Assembly (NCBI GenBank): GCA_027490195.1
Contig: JAIXYN010000024.1
Location: 109,031 to 173,030 of the forward strand
DNA from: Verrucomicrobiaceae bacterium
GTDB taxonomy: Bacteria > Verrucomicrobiota > Verrucomicrobiia > Verrucomicrobiales > Verrucomicrobiaceae
DNA: 64,000 nt
Direction of reading: 5' to 3'
This document shows positions 46,258 to 55,292 of the stretch, in pieces. Every line of letters begins with the position of its first letter. Positions within the stretch are counted from its first letter, which is position 1. Under the pieces are notes generated by a model, which was not told where the DNA came from, did not search any database, and saw only the letters and a program-made list of their open reading frames with translations. Both the position numbers and the translations under genes were made by a program.

Positions 46258-48794
46258 GCACCGTGCTACTCATCCTGCGGCGCTGTGCCTTGCGCCACTG
46301 GCGACTCGCTTTCAAACAGCAGCTCGCCCTCATGCTCATCCTGGCGCTCGGTTCCAGTGTCTATCTCGCCGTTCGCCTCGCCAGCAATGCCGCCCTCTCA
46401 GGTTTCGAGACCTTCACCGATGGCGTCACCCGGCAGCCTGACTGGACAGTGCAACCACTCACTGGCTCCCTCCATGAGGCCGATCTGCGCATGATGCGCG
46501 AGGCGCTGGGCCCACGCCCCGTTAGCCTGCTCCCCGTGGTCGAAGAAACAGTGACACCTGCATTGGATAAAGGGAACGGCGAGATCGGCTCACGCGCCAC
46601 ATGGCGTCTCCTCGGTGTAGATTTCATCGCACTGCTCAATCTCCGTGGCGAAGCCCCCGCAGGACTCGGCGCTTCAAACATGCAGTCGATGCATGCAGGA
46701 GTTTACGTCAGCCCAAAGCTCGGCGCGAAAGCTGGCGAGGAATTGCGCCTCATCGTGGATGATCGCGTCATCACACTCAAGGTCGCCGGCGTCGCGCCAG
46801 AGGTGCCCGGAGTCCCAAGTCTTCCCGCTCATTTGCTCCTGATGGATCTGCCTGAAGCACAAACAATCTTGCAGCGCGGTGATCGCATAGATCGAGTCGA
46901 GGTGCTTTCACAAGACAGCCCCTTGTTCCCCAATCTGCGCGAAGAAACCGGCAGTCTGCTCAAGGCTCACTGGCAGGTGCGCGGCGGTTCAGACCGTCGC
47001 CAGCTCGCAGGCACCATGACCCAGGCATTCCGTCTAAATTTGACCATCCTCTCGCTGCTCGCCTTGCTGGTCGGTGGCTATCTCATCTTCCAGGCACTGG
47101 ATGGCGTCGTGCTCAGACGCCGAAATGAGATCGGCATTTTGAAATCTCTCGGCGTCACGGATCGCGCCATTCAAATCGCCTTCCTTCTCGAATCAGGTTT
47201 GCTCGGCCTCTGCGGCGGTGGTCTGGGCGTACTGCTCGGCTGGCTTGGCGCACAGGCTGCCGTCGGCGGTGTCACCAAGACCATGAACGCTCTCTATGGT
47301 GCCACCAGCGAACAACAGGCCTCGCTTAGCACAAGCGAAGCTCTTCTGGCATTATCGATCTCCATCCTCGCAAGTCTCATCGCCGCATGGTGGCCGGCGC
47401 GCATGGCCGCACGCACCCCTCCGGCACACATGCTCGGTCATCATGCCACGCCCTTTGAAGGTGGCACGGTTTGGCGCGTCGAATGGATCGGCTGGGCGAT
47501 GATGCTCACAGCACTTGTCCTCGCGCAATTCCCCGTGCTCCGTTTTGAAAGCGGCACGCGCCTCCCGCTGGCGGGCTACACCGCCGCCTTGCTCTGGCTC
47601 GTAGGTGCCGGATTGGCAGCGAGCACAGTCTTACGCTTCGTCGCGCGCAAAAAAGCATTCTCCGCCGTCTGGCGCATTGCTCTGTCACATCTCCGACGTC
47701 CCACCGTGCGGCATCGCTTCGCCGTCGCCGCCTTGGCCAGCGCCGTGGCTATGACCACCGGCATGGCAGTCATGGTCGCGAGCTTTGACCACACCATGCG
47801 CGGCTGGATCGATCGCACCATGAAGGCAGACATTTACATCAGCAGTGCAGGCGCGCAGAGCGCCTCCTCCACCCACGCCATCACACCAAAGAAAGTCGCA
47901 GAGCTTGGGCAGGAGCCAGGAGTTGAAGAACTGGCCTTCGTGCAGGCAAAGACCCTAATCTGGCATGGCGGTGAAGTGTTGATCCTCGGCACCAATCCCG
48001 TTTTTGCGGACAGTCATGATCTCTATGCCTGGGTGCAGGCTCCGCAGCACAAAGAGTGGTGGAAGACTGACGATGACATCACCCCCGCAATCATCAGCGA
48101 AAGCTGGAGCGAACGCTTCGCCACGCATGTCGGCGATGTCATCGACCTCTCAGGTCACAAGGTCCGCGTCGTGGCAATGAACGCAGAATACGGCAATGAG
48201 CGCGGCTCACTCACCCTGCCCGCTTCAGTATTTCGCGCATGGTTCGACACCGACGAAGCCTGGCGCGTGGCTTTGATGCTGAAACCCGGCGTGGATGCTG
48301 AAACCGTGCGCAGCCACATCGAAGCGAAGCAGCCAGGACTCAGTGTGTTCACCAATGCACATCTCCGCCGTGAAGCTCTGCGCATCTTCCGCCAGACGTT
48401 TTCTGTAACCCATGCCCTGGAGGTCATCGGCGTCATCGTTGCCATGGTGGGTCTCGGTCTCGCCCTCACAAGCCTCCTGCTCGAACGCCGCGCCGTTCTG
48501 GCCACGATGCATTCCCTCGGCATGTCGCGCCGAGAGATCGCAAAGTCAGCCGCACTGGAAGGCCTCGGCGTGGCCTGTGCAGGCGCTTTCACTGGTATCG
48601 CCGCAGGTCTGTGGCTCGGCTGGCTGCTCGTCTATCGCATCAACAAACAATGCTTCGGCTGGACCCTGCAGTTTCACGCCGTGTGGTGGCATCTCGCCGT
48701 GCTTGGTGCTGCGGTGATCGCCACCGGCATGCTGGTCGCTGCCATGGTCGGACGCTGGGCTGCCATGCTGCCTTCAGAACACACCGAGGAATGA
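46254..48794 (+). CDS. ABC transporter permease with two FtsX domains
   Basis: An 846-residue permease of the duplicated FtsX layout: an N-terminal helix and periplasmic domain, three helices (NLTILSLLALLVGGYLIFQ; GILKSLGVTDRAIQIAF), then a central pair, a second periplasmic domain, and a last helix bundle (LATMHSLGMSRREIAKSAAL). This architecture is shared with the transporters that export or extract lipoproteins and lipids. It is coupled to the ATPase gene and sits 1 nt before the CrtC-like gene. Confidence 0.9.
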   Translation: MSTVLLILRRCALRHWRLAFKQQLALMLILALGSSVYLAVRLASNAALSGFETFTDGVTRQPDWTVQPLTGSLHEADLRMMREALGPRPVSLLPVVEETVTPALDKGNGEIGSRATWRLLGVDFIALLNLRGEAPAGLGASNMQSMHAGVYVSPKLGAKAGEELRLIVDDRVITLKVAGVAPEVPGVPSLPAHLLLMDLPEAQTILQRGDRIDRVEVLSQDSPLFPNLREETGSLLKAHWQVRGGSDRRQLAGTMTQAFRLNLTILSLLALLVGGYLIFQALDGVVLRRRNEIGILKSLGVTDRAIQIAFLLESGLLGLCGGGLGVLLGWLGAQAAVGGVTKTMNALYGATSEQQASLSTSEALLALSISILASLIAAWWPARMAARTPPAHMLGHHATPFEGGTVWRVEWIGWAMMLTALVLAQFPVLRFESGTRLPLAGYTAALLWLVGAGLAASTVLRFVARKKAFSAVWRIALSHLRRPTVRHRFAVAALASAVAMTTGMAVMVASFDHTMRGWIDRTMKADIYISSAGAQSASSTHAITPKKVAELGQEPGVEELAFVQAKTLIWHGGEVLILGTNPVFADSHDLYAWVQAPQHKEWWKTDDDITPAIISESWSERFATHVGDVIDLSGHKVRVVAMNAEYGNERGSLTLPASVFRAWFDTDEAWRVALMLKPGVDAETVRSHIEAKQPGLSVFTNAHLRREALRIFRQTFSVTHALEVIGVIVAMVGLGLALTSLLLERRAVLATMHSLGMSRREIAKSAALEGLGVACAGAFTGIAAGLWLGWLLVYRINKQCFGWTLQFHAVWWHLAVLGAAVIATGMLVAAMVGRWAAMLPSEHTEE

Positions 48795-48795
48795 C

Positions 48796-49875
48796 ATGAA
48801 GCACACAATCTTTTTCTTCCTCCTGCTTACTCCATGGCTGCATGCGCAGACCACCACGGATGGCTTTGCACTGCCTCAGCCGGGCAAAGTCTTTGTCTTC
48901 CCACGCGATCACGGCAGCCATCCTGATTTCCGCACCGAATGGTGGTATGTCACCGGCCATCTCGACTCCACAGACGGCCATCGCTTCGGCTTTCAGGTCA
49001 CCTTCTTTCGCCAGGCCCGGCGCGACGACGGCAAAACCCTGCAACTCTATCTCGCCCATGCCGCGCTGCTGGATGCAAAAACAGGCCGCTTTTTGCATCA
49101 GGAACGCCTGAACCGCTCAGGCTGGGACGCCACCTCATCCGAGTCCACACTCGCCGTGCGGAATGGCAACTGGTCACTCAAGCTCGATGAAACAACCCAG
49201 CACCTGCACATCGCAGCGACAGTGAACAACGAGGCCCTGCTGCAGCTCGAACTCGAAGCCGCTAAGCCCTTGGTCATCTTTGGCAAAGACGGCGTCTCAC
49301 GCAAAGGCGCTTCCGAAACAGCAGCGAGCCACTACCTCACATGGCCACGCTTGAAGACCAGCGGCACCGTCAAACTGGGCGCATCGGAGCACACTGTGAA
49401 CGGAGAGGCCTGGATGGATCACGAGTTCAGCAGCAGCCAGTTGGAGGCAGGGCAGGTGGGCTGGGATTGGGCGGCCCTGCAGCTCAAGGATGGCCGCGAG
49501 ATCATGGTCTATCGCATGCGCAGAAAAGATGGAACACTTGATGCCGCCTCGACGCTGGCGGTGGTGGAGCGTGACGGTAAGGTCCGCCATCTCGCCAGCA
49601 ATGCCTTTGCATGGGAGGTCCTGGGTACGTGGAAAAGTCAGCGCAGTGGCGCGGAGTATCCAAACCGTGTCCGTCTTCGCTTTGAGGGCGAATCGCTGGA
49701 ACTGAAGCCGCTAGCCACAGATCAGGAGCAGGACGGCGGCATCACACAGTTGCCCTATTGGGAAGGTGCCTGCGATGTGCACGATTCACGCGGACAGATC
49801 ACAGGCCGGGCTTTCTTGGAACTGGCAGGCTACGCAGGCGATCTCACCGGGCATCTGTCACCCAAGGCAAAGTGA
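48796..49875 (+). CDS. Lipocalin/CrtC-like hydratase-fold protein (AttH-type), secreted
   Basis: A 359-residue secreted protein (signal peptide MKHTIFFFLLLTPWLHA). The CrtC/AttH motif FRTEWWYVTGHLDSTDGHRF (around residue 46) and GEAWMDHEFSSSQL (near 197) are clear. In other bacteria such proteins are encoded with an ABC ATPase and FtsX-type permease (for example attEFGH). A role with lipids or hydrophobic small molecules at the cell surface is an inference. It forms a three-gene operon with the ATPase and permease. Confidence 0.87.
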   Translation: MKHTIFFFLLLTPWLHAQTTTDGFALPQPGKVFVFPRDHGSHPDFRTEWWYVTGHLDSTDGHRFGFQVTFFRQARRDDGKTLQLYLAHAALLDAKTGRFLHQERLNRSGWDATSSESTLAVRNGNWSLKLDETTQHLHIAATVNNEALLQLELEAAKPLVIFGKDGVSRKGASETAASHYLTWPRLKTSGTVKLGASEHTVNGEAWMDHEFSSSQLEAGQVGWDWAALQLKDGREIMVYRMRRKDGTLDAASTLAVVERDGKVRHLASNAFAWEVLGTWKSQRSGAEYPNRVRLRFEGESLELKPLATDQEQDGGITQLPYWEGACDVHDSRGQITGRAFLELAGYAGDLTGHLSPKAK

Positions 49876-49950
49876 ACCGCCCTTTGCCAAGCCCTCGGGG
49901 TCTCTGACTCCGCTACCCCGAAGTGCCGCACTGCCTCGTTTCCACTTGGC

Positions 49951-50268
49951 CTAAGAGTACTTCACGTCCTTGCGCGGCTCCATCTCAAATGCCGTGGACT
50001 CCTGCTCTGAGATGTTAGGCTTCAGCACCTCCTCACGAAACTTGAAGTAGTGCGGGTCATCCTGGCAAATAGCCAGCTTGTCCATGGTCTCGACCTCAAT
50101 GTAAACGAACCACGGGTAGGGCTCGGAAGGATTGACACGCTTGCCTGTTTTGACCGTCAGCACCTCGGGAACCCGTAGCAGCATGACGCGGGTCTGGGAC
50201 ATCATTTGCTCCAGTTTCTCCTCCGTGACCTGGGGCTTGAGCTGAAACAGGCTGAGGTAAGCGATCAT
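49951..50268 (-). CDS. Dabb-like small protein (stress-responsive A/B-barrel)
   Basis: A 105-residue protein with the ferredoxin-like pattern of the Dabb family (AYLSLFQLKPQVTEEKLEQM, WFVYIEVETMDKLAICQDDP). It has a Dabb-like C-terminus (HYFKFREEVLKPNIS). Catalytic function unknown. It lies 40 nt downstream of nuoA on the minus strand. Confidence 0.65.
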   Translation of the reverse strand: MIAYLSLFQLKPQVTEEKLEQMMSQTRVMLLRVPEVLTVKTGKRVNPSEPYPWFVYIEVETMDKLAICQDDPHYFKFREEVLKPNISEQESTAFEMEPRKDVKYS

Positions 50269-50307
50269 GGAGGCAGTAAGGGGGGCCTGAAGCGGCTGGC
50301 TGGCAGA

Positions 50308-50682
50308 CTAGGACTTCCAGTCCAGGACGCCCTTCTTCCAGGCATAAACAAACGCGACCAGCAGGATGGCAACAAAACCAGTGGCCACCGCGAGGATCGA
50401 AGGGCCAAAGGCGGCGAGGTAGTCCTTGTAAATGATGGCCCAGGGATAGAGGAACACGACTTCGATGTCGAAGAGTACGAAGAGCATCGCGACGATGTAG
50501 AACTTCACGCTGAATCGTGGCTGGCTGTCGCCCACAGGAAGCATGCCGCACTCATAGGCGGAGTCTTTGATCGCACTGCGCTTGGCTGATTTGCCGAGAA
50601 GCGCAGACGCGATGAGGGTCACCACGGCGAAACCACCGGCGATGACAATCTGGAGCAGGACTGGGATGTAATTCTCAAACAT
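50308..50682 (-). CDS. nuoA: NADH-quinone oxidoreductase subunit A
   Basis: A membrane subunit of complex I with three helices. The conserved AYECGMLP motif and KFYIVAMLFVLFDIEVVFLY are present. About 124 residues. A TTG at 50700 is in frame; the ATG at 50682 (MFENYIPVLLQ) is preferred. No other nuo gene adjoins it in the window, so it is split from the main operon. Confidence 0.94.
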   Translation of the reverse strand: MFENYIPVLLQIVIAGGFAVVTLIASALLGKSAKRSAIKDSAYECGMLPVGDSQPRFSVKFYIVAMLFVLFDIEVVFLYPWAIIYKDYLAAFGPSILAVATGFVAILLVAFVYAWKKGVLDWKS

Positions 50683-50739
50683 GGGGGTGAATGATGCCAA
50701 ATGGTTAGCGAGAGGCAGCGCAGCGTCAAACCCGGAAAC

Positions 50740-50774
50740 AAAAAGGGCCGCCCTGCACGATGGCAGAACGGCCC
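50740..50774 (-). terminator. Rho-independent terminator
   Basis: On the minus strand a 12-bp stem with two G-T pairs (GGGCCGTTCTGC / GCAGGGCGGCCC) with a 6-nt loop is followed by a T run. It closes the upstream minus-strand gene ending at 50791. Confidence 0.75.
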
Positions 50775-50790
50775 AAAATCGACGGAAGCA

Positions 50791-51144
50791 TTAGCCCCGG
50801 GCAGCCGCAGCAGCCGTGGTACGAGCCACAACAGCGGCGCTGCGGGCAGCGATCGCGGCATTGTGGGCGGCACGCAGGCCGTCGAGGCCGCGGTAGGTCT
50901 TGCCAACCTTGGCGCAAAGGCCGCGGCTCACGAGATTCTGCAGCTTCTCATAGGAGCGCAGGCGCAGCATTTCTTCGCCACCGCTCACGGCATTTTTCAG
51001 CTTGAGATTGTCATACACCAATCCAAACAGAGTGTTAAATTCATAAGTCTCTGGCTTTGAGAGAACATTGACTAGCTCGTCAGTGACATGATCAGGGACT
51101 CGGCGGGAGAAGCGTGTCTTACGTGTCGGTGTGGTGGTAGGCAT
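50791..51144 (-). CDS. Hypothetical basic protein with Ala-rich tail
   Basis: A 117-residue protein with a basic N-terminus (PTTTPTRKTRFSRRVP), a helical middle (ELVNVLSKPETYEFNTLFGL) and a C-terminus rich in Ala, Val and Arg (AAVVARTTAAAAARG). No family recognised. The ATG at 51144 was chosen. It has its own terminator, so it is probably transcribed alone. Confidence 0.6.
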   Translation of the reverse strand: MPTTTPTRKTRFSRRVPDHVTDELVNVLSKPETYEFNTLFGLVYDNLKLKNAVSGGEEMLRLRSYEKLQNLVSRGLCAKVGKTYRGLDGLRAAHNAAIAARSAAVVARTTAAAAARG

Positions 51145-51349
51145 ATGGACTTTCAACCTAGCACATCCTTGGTCGCTTTGCGACGGTTTTGTGAGCACAG
51201 GAGGATTTTCCCCCTACGCCGCCTGCGCAGTGAAAGAAGAGATCGATCAATCACGTTTCATCCAGCTAGCCTTCCCATTATGTATTTACATGGGATGGTC
51301 AAATTTTAGTGACTTAAAGGCTGTTGACCCCAAATCTGGCCGCTCCCAG

Positions 51350-52663
51350 CTACTTGGTGGCAATCTTGTAAAGAGCACCACTGCTGCGAATATACAGGGC
51401 TCCGTCTGCCTCGGCGGGAGATGCTGTGATCTGCTCTCCAAGTTGATTTTGACCGAGGATTTCAAATTTTTCTGGTGAGGCACGGACCAGAAAGCACTCC
51501 CCGCGGTCATTGCAAAACAGCATCTTGTCACCCAGCACCAGCGGGGCAGGGACGTGTTTTCCCGCCAGCCGGTCATCCCAGAGATCCTTGCCCGATTTGA
51601 CATCCACCGCGCTCACGATGCCGCCGCGCGTGGTCTGATACAGGGTGCCATTCACCACCACCGGGGCCGCCTCGCTGGCATTCCGCTTCTCCCGGTCCCA
51701 CAGCACATGACTGTCAGTAATGTCCCCGCTCATCTTGTCGTCAATGCGGACGCAGATCGTGTGGGCACGCTCTGATCCCGTGTTCAGAATCAGCATGTCC
51801 TGAAAGCGCAGGGGTGGAATCGCAGCATTGAAGCCACCATGACGGATCGTCCACAGTTCCTTGCCCGTGGAAAGCTCGTACCCAAAAGCCGCACGAGAGC
51901 CAATGGAAACGAGCACCTGCTTTCCACCCATCTCAAACACCCCCGGTGTGTGGTAAGCCTTGCGCATGTCCCCATCCCGGGTCGGCTTGCCTTCTTTGTC
52001 CAGATCCCCGTAGTCCGTGGTGCGCGCGGTTTTCCAGATGCTCTTGCCCGTCTTCTTGTCCAGCGCGGTGACGTACTGCTGGTCAATACCGTCAAAAGTC
52101 AGAATGATCAGGTCGCCATAAATGATTGGCGATGAACCCGGCCCACGGAAGTGTCGGGCGTTGATGTCGCGGCGCTCCCATACTTTCTTGCCCGTCGCAG
52201 GGTCAATGCGCGCCGTGCCATAGGTGCCGAAGTGCACATACAGCGCATCCTCTTCCAGCACAGGTGAAGGGGCCGCGTAATTGTTGATGGGATTGCCAAG
52301 CTCCTCAGGAGCAGCGTTTTCAAAGACAACCTCATGATGCACGATCTTCCCGCTGTGACGGTCGATGCCATAAACGAACTGTTTTGTCCCGTCGGCCGTG
52401 GCGGAGGTAAACCAGATCATGTCTCCGCCAATCACTGGCGATGAATGCCCCAGGCCTTCCAGCGGCGTGCGCCAAGCAATGTTTTTGCCAGAGGCCCAGT
52501 CCCACGCCAATGGAATGCGGGCCACATCCGCTGCAGGTAAGATGCCGTCCTGCGTCGGCCCGCCTTTCGCAGGCCAGTACACGGGCTTGGTGGCGGGCTG
52601 CGCGCTCGAAAGAACAGTCAGCAGGGAAATGGAGAGGGCGGAGAGGGCGGTCGTGCGGATCAT
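51350..52663 (-). CDS. PQQ-binding-like beta-propeller protein, secreted
   Basis: A signal peptide (MIRTTALSALSISLLTVLSS) is followed by about seven PQQ-type propeller blades, seen as repeated W-x(n)-G patterns such as IDRHSGKIVHHEVVFENAAP, IDPATGKKVWERRD, LDKKTGKSIWKT, VDVKSGKDLWDDR. Such proteins occur widely in PVC bacteria and usually lack PQQ. The ATG at 52663 was preferred because it opens on the signal peptide. It is divergent from the coiled-coil gene at 52756. Confidence 0.9.
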   Translation of the reverse strand: MIRTTALSALSISLLTVLSSAQPATKPVYWPAKGGPTQDGILPAADVARIPLAWDWASGKNIAWRTPLEGLGHSSPVIGGDMIWFTSATADGTKQFVYGIDRHSGKIVHHEVVFENAAPEELGNPINNYAAPSPVLEEDALYVHFGTYGTARIDPATGKKVWERRDINARHFRGPGSSPIIYGDLIILTFDGIDQQYVTALDKKTGKSIWKTARTTDYGDLDKEGKPTRDGDMRKAYHTPGVFEMGGKQVLVSIGSRAAFGYELSTGKELWTIRHGGFNAAIPPLRFQDMLILNTGSERAHTICVRIDDKMSGDITDSHVLWDREKRNASEAAPVVVNGTLYQTTRGGIVSAVDVKSGKDLWDDRLAGKHVPAPLVLGDKMLFCNDRGECFLVRASPEKFEILGQNQLGEQITASPAEADGALYIRSSGALYKIATK

Positions 52664-52755
52664 GGTCTTGAAGTTGACGGTGCTGATTGGAAATTCTTTC
52701 GCCAAGGAAAAGAGCATGCATGGTTAGCCGCTTCCAGCCGTATCCCTCGTCGATC

Positions 52756-53214
52756 ATGAAAAAAGCCATTCTCACCTGCCTCGCCCTCAGCCTTTGCGTT
52801 CATTCTTTGCGCGCAGAAGACAGCCTCAATGACCAGCTCCGCCGTGCGGCGGAAAAGCTGAAAAACGAATTCTCCAAAGTGAAGGAGCAGACCGAAGTCA
52901 AAGGCCGCGAGTGGTACAAAAAAGCCAAGGACCATGTGACCACCAGCCGTGCGGAGTATCTCCAGCAGGCCGGTGCTGCGCTCACCGGTTGGAAGGCCGA
53001 CATCGATGTCCTCAAGGATCAGGGCGGTCGCGATTATTTCAAAACACGCGTTTCTGCCCTGGAGCAGCATCATGCCTTCGCGGTCAAGGAACTCGAAACT
53101 CTCACCGCCATCACCGACGAGGCTCAGTTTCGCGCACGTCAGAAGAGCTTTGATAAAACCCTGTGGACTCTAGAGGCCGCCATCGAGCAGGCTCAGGAAG
53201 AAGCCGGGCTGTGA
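52756..53214 (+). CDS. Small secreted coiled-coil protein, hypothetical
   Basis: A 152-residue protein with a signal peptide (MKKAILTCLALSLCVHSLRA) and an all-helical, charged mature part (LNDQLRRAAEKLKNEFSKVK) that suggests a coiled coil. No family recognised. The start at 52756 is set by the signal peptide; the frame is open from 52687. Confidence 0.65.
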   Translation: MKKAILTCLALSLCVHSLRAEDSLNDQLRRAAEKLKNEFSKVKEQTEVKGREWYKKAKDHVTTSRAEYLQQAGAALTGWKADIDVLKDQGGRDYFKTRVSALEQHHAFAVKELETLTAITDEAQFRARQKSFDKTLWTLEAAIEQAQEEAGL

Positions 53215-53304
53215 GCACAAGCTCTGCCCACTACGTCGCAAACTCGGCGCGGCATTGCCTTTTCCAAATGGCTATGGTGAAATAAGTCGCAACCACACAC
53301 CACC

Positions 53305-54210
53305 ATGAAAAAGCTTCATCACGTCATCGCCGCCATCGACTTCACCTCGTCCTGCCGCATTGCCCTGCGCGAAGCTGTGCACCGCGCCTCTCTCGACGGC
53401 GCTGCCATCACCGCCGTGCACGTCATGGACGAGTTTCTGGTGCATGAACTCAAAAGCGCGCTTTCTGCCGATCAGGCCACGATTCGTGCCGAATGGGTGG
53501 AGCGGCTCAAGAAGTTTGTGGACGACGCTGAAGTGGGTGCAGGAGTGAATGCCGAGGTGCGCATCGGCAACCCGTTCACCGAATTGGTCGAAGCCTGCCG
53601 CGATCACAGCGCCGATCTGCTCGTCATGGGGGCCAAGGGATCGCGCAATGAACCGCACCGCATCGGAGTCATCACCGCCAAGTGCGTGCGAAAAGCTCCC
53701 GTCGATGTTCTCGTGGTGCGCGAAGATGCCCAGGGGCCCTTCAAAAAGATCGTCGCCTGCGTCGATTTTTCCGAAAACTCCGCCAAGGCGGTGCAATGCG
53801 CGCTGCATATCGCGCAGCAGGATGGTGGTTCGCTCGACTGCCTGCATGTGTTTCAAAGCGCACTCGCCATGTCGCTCGATTACGGCGGCTTTGCTCCCTC
53901 ACTGCCCGCCACGTACGACCCTGAAGCTGTCGCGAACTGGCGCAAGGATCTGGCTTCCTTCCTTGAGCCCCTGGCTCGGGATGCAGGTACTGTGGCCGTC
54001 GCTCAGCACGTCACCGAACGCGTAAATATCCGTGAAGCCATTCTCGATCACGTCAACGAGGTACACGCCACCCTCGTGGTGCTCGGAACGAATGGCAAAA
54101 CCGGCCTGCGCGAGATGCTCATCGGCACCACGGCGGAAAAAATCGTGCAGCATGCTGCCTGCTCGATCCTCGCCGTGAAACCGGATGGTTTCGTCATCGT
54201 CGCAGACTGA
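53305..54210 (+). CDS. Universal stress protein with two UspA domains
   Basis: A 301-residue tandem UspA protein. The first domain (about 1-145) starts HHVIAAIDFTSSCRIALREA; the second (146-301) starts KKIVACVDFSENSAKAV and has the nucleotide-binding GTNGKTGLREMLIGTTAEK motif (G2xG9xG[S/T] pattern). The first domain's corresponding loop (GAKGSRNEPHRIGVITAK) is less typical. It lies 8 nt upstream of the histidine kinase gene, so the three stress/signalling genes probably form one transcript. Confidence 0.9.
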   Translation: MKKLHHVIAAIDFTSSCRIALREAVHRASLDGAAITAVHVMDEFLVHELKSALSADQATIRAEWVERLKKFVDDAEVGAGVNAEVRIGNPFTELVEACRDHSADLLVMGAKGSRNEPHRIGVITAKCVRKAPVDVLVVREDAQGPFKKIVACVDFSENSAKAVQCALHIAQQDGGSLDCLHVFQSALAMSLDYGGFAPSLPATYDPEAVANWRKDLASFLEPLARDAGTVAVAQHVTERVNIREAILDHVNEVHATLVVLGTNGKTGLREMLIGTTAEKIVQHAACSILAVKPDGFVIVAD

Positions 54211-54218
54211 TTTCTCAT

Positions 54219-55292
54219 ATGCCAATGAAGCATTCAGCGCCTGAAGAGCCCAGCATTGCGCAGCTCCAGGCAGCTCTCCAGGCCAGCGAACAAATCTCCA
54301 GCGCCATCGTCGAGACCGCCGTCAATGCGATCATTACGATCGACGCCAGTGGCATCATCGAAACCGCCAATACCGCCACTGAGCGTCTCTTTGGCTACAA
54401 GCGCACCGAGATCATCGGCCGTAACATCAGCATGCTCATGCCGCAGCCCTATCGTGACCGGCATGACGGCTATGTGCAGAACTACCTGGACAGCGGTGTG
54501 AAGCGCATCATCGGCATCGGACGTGAAGTCGTCGGGCAGCGTAAAGACGGTTCCGTATTTCCCATCGACCTCTCCGTCGGCGAAGCCGTGCTGCCCAGCG
54601 GCCGCCGCATTTTCACCGGCATCATCCGTGACCTCACCGAACGCAAGGCGCTTGAGGACAAGATTCTCCACATCAGCGAAGAAGAGCAGGCGCGCATCGG
54701 CCAGGACATTCACGACGATCTCTGCCAGCAACTCGCCGCCATCGGCTGCCTCGCGAAGGTGGCCCAAAAAAAACTCACTAAGGCCGGCAGCGCCGAAGCT
54801 CAGAGCCTCGCGGAAATCGTCCAGCTAGTCAGCAAGGCCAACACGCGGGCACGTGAAACGTCACGCGGCCTCATGCCGGTTGTCATCGACTCCGGCGGTC
54901 TCATGGCCGCGTTGGAGGAGCTCGCGGAAAGCACCTCTCGTGCCTTTGAGGTGGCTTGTGATTTCCGCTACGACAATCCGGTGCAGGTGAGCGACAACAA
55001 TTTGTCCGTGCAGATTTTCCGCATCGCCCAGGAGGCTGTTTCCAATGCGGTGAAGCATGGCCAGGCTGGCCGGGTGGACATTCATCTCGCCCGTCTGAGC
55101 GGCAATATTGTCCTCACCATTCGCGACAACGGCGTCGGCATTCCCGCGTCACCCGCCAAAGGAACCGGCATGGGCCTCTTGACCATGAGCCATCGCGCCC
55201 AGATGATGGGAGGCACCCTTAAAATCGAGCCGCGTCAAGGCGGTGGCACACAGGTCACATGCAGCGTACCCGCACCAGCGAAAAATCCGTGA
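54219..55292 (+). CDS. PAS-domain histidine kinase (FixL-like sensor, HisKA_3 type)
   Basis: Residues ~27-140 form a PAS domain close to the FixL type: NISMLMPQPYRDRHDGYVQN, IIGIGREVVGQRKDGSVFP. His82 aligns with the proximal heme ligand of FixL and Arg102 with the conserved O2-site Arg; the intermediate Arg/His positions are not kept (Asn88, Arg96). The kinase part is the NarL/DegS type: EEQARIGQDIHDDLCQQLAA with His165 as phosphorylation site, then HATPase_c (IFRIAQEAVSNAVKHG, IRDNGVGIP, GTGMGLLTMSHRA). Cytoplasmic; no membrane helix seen. Confidence 0.9.
   Translation: MPMKHSAPEEPSIAQLQAALQASEQISSAIVETAVNAIITIDASGIIETANTATERLFGYKRTEIIGRNISMLMPQPYRDRHDGYVQNYLDSGVKRIIGIGREVVGQRKDGSVFPIDLSVGEAVLPSGRRIFTGIIRDLTERKALEDKILHISEEEQARIGQDIHDDLCQQLAAIGCLAKVAQKKLTKAGSAEAQSLAEIVQLVSKANTRARETSRGLMPVVIDSGGLMAALEELAESTSRAFEVACDFRYDNPVQVSDNNLSVQIFRIAQEAVSNAVKHGQAGRVDIHLARLSGNIVLTIRDNGVGIPASPAKGTGMGLLTMSHRAQMMGGTLKIEPRQGGGTQVTCSVPAPAKNP

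Noticed and set aside
49902..49923. CGGGGT/ACCCCG hairpin after the CrtC-like gene as a terminator
   Set aside because: Only a 6-bp stem with a long loop and no T run on either strand.
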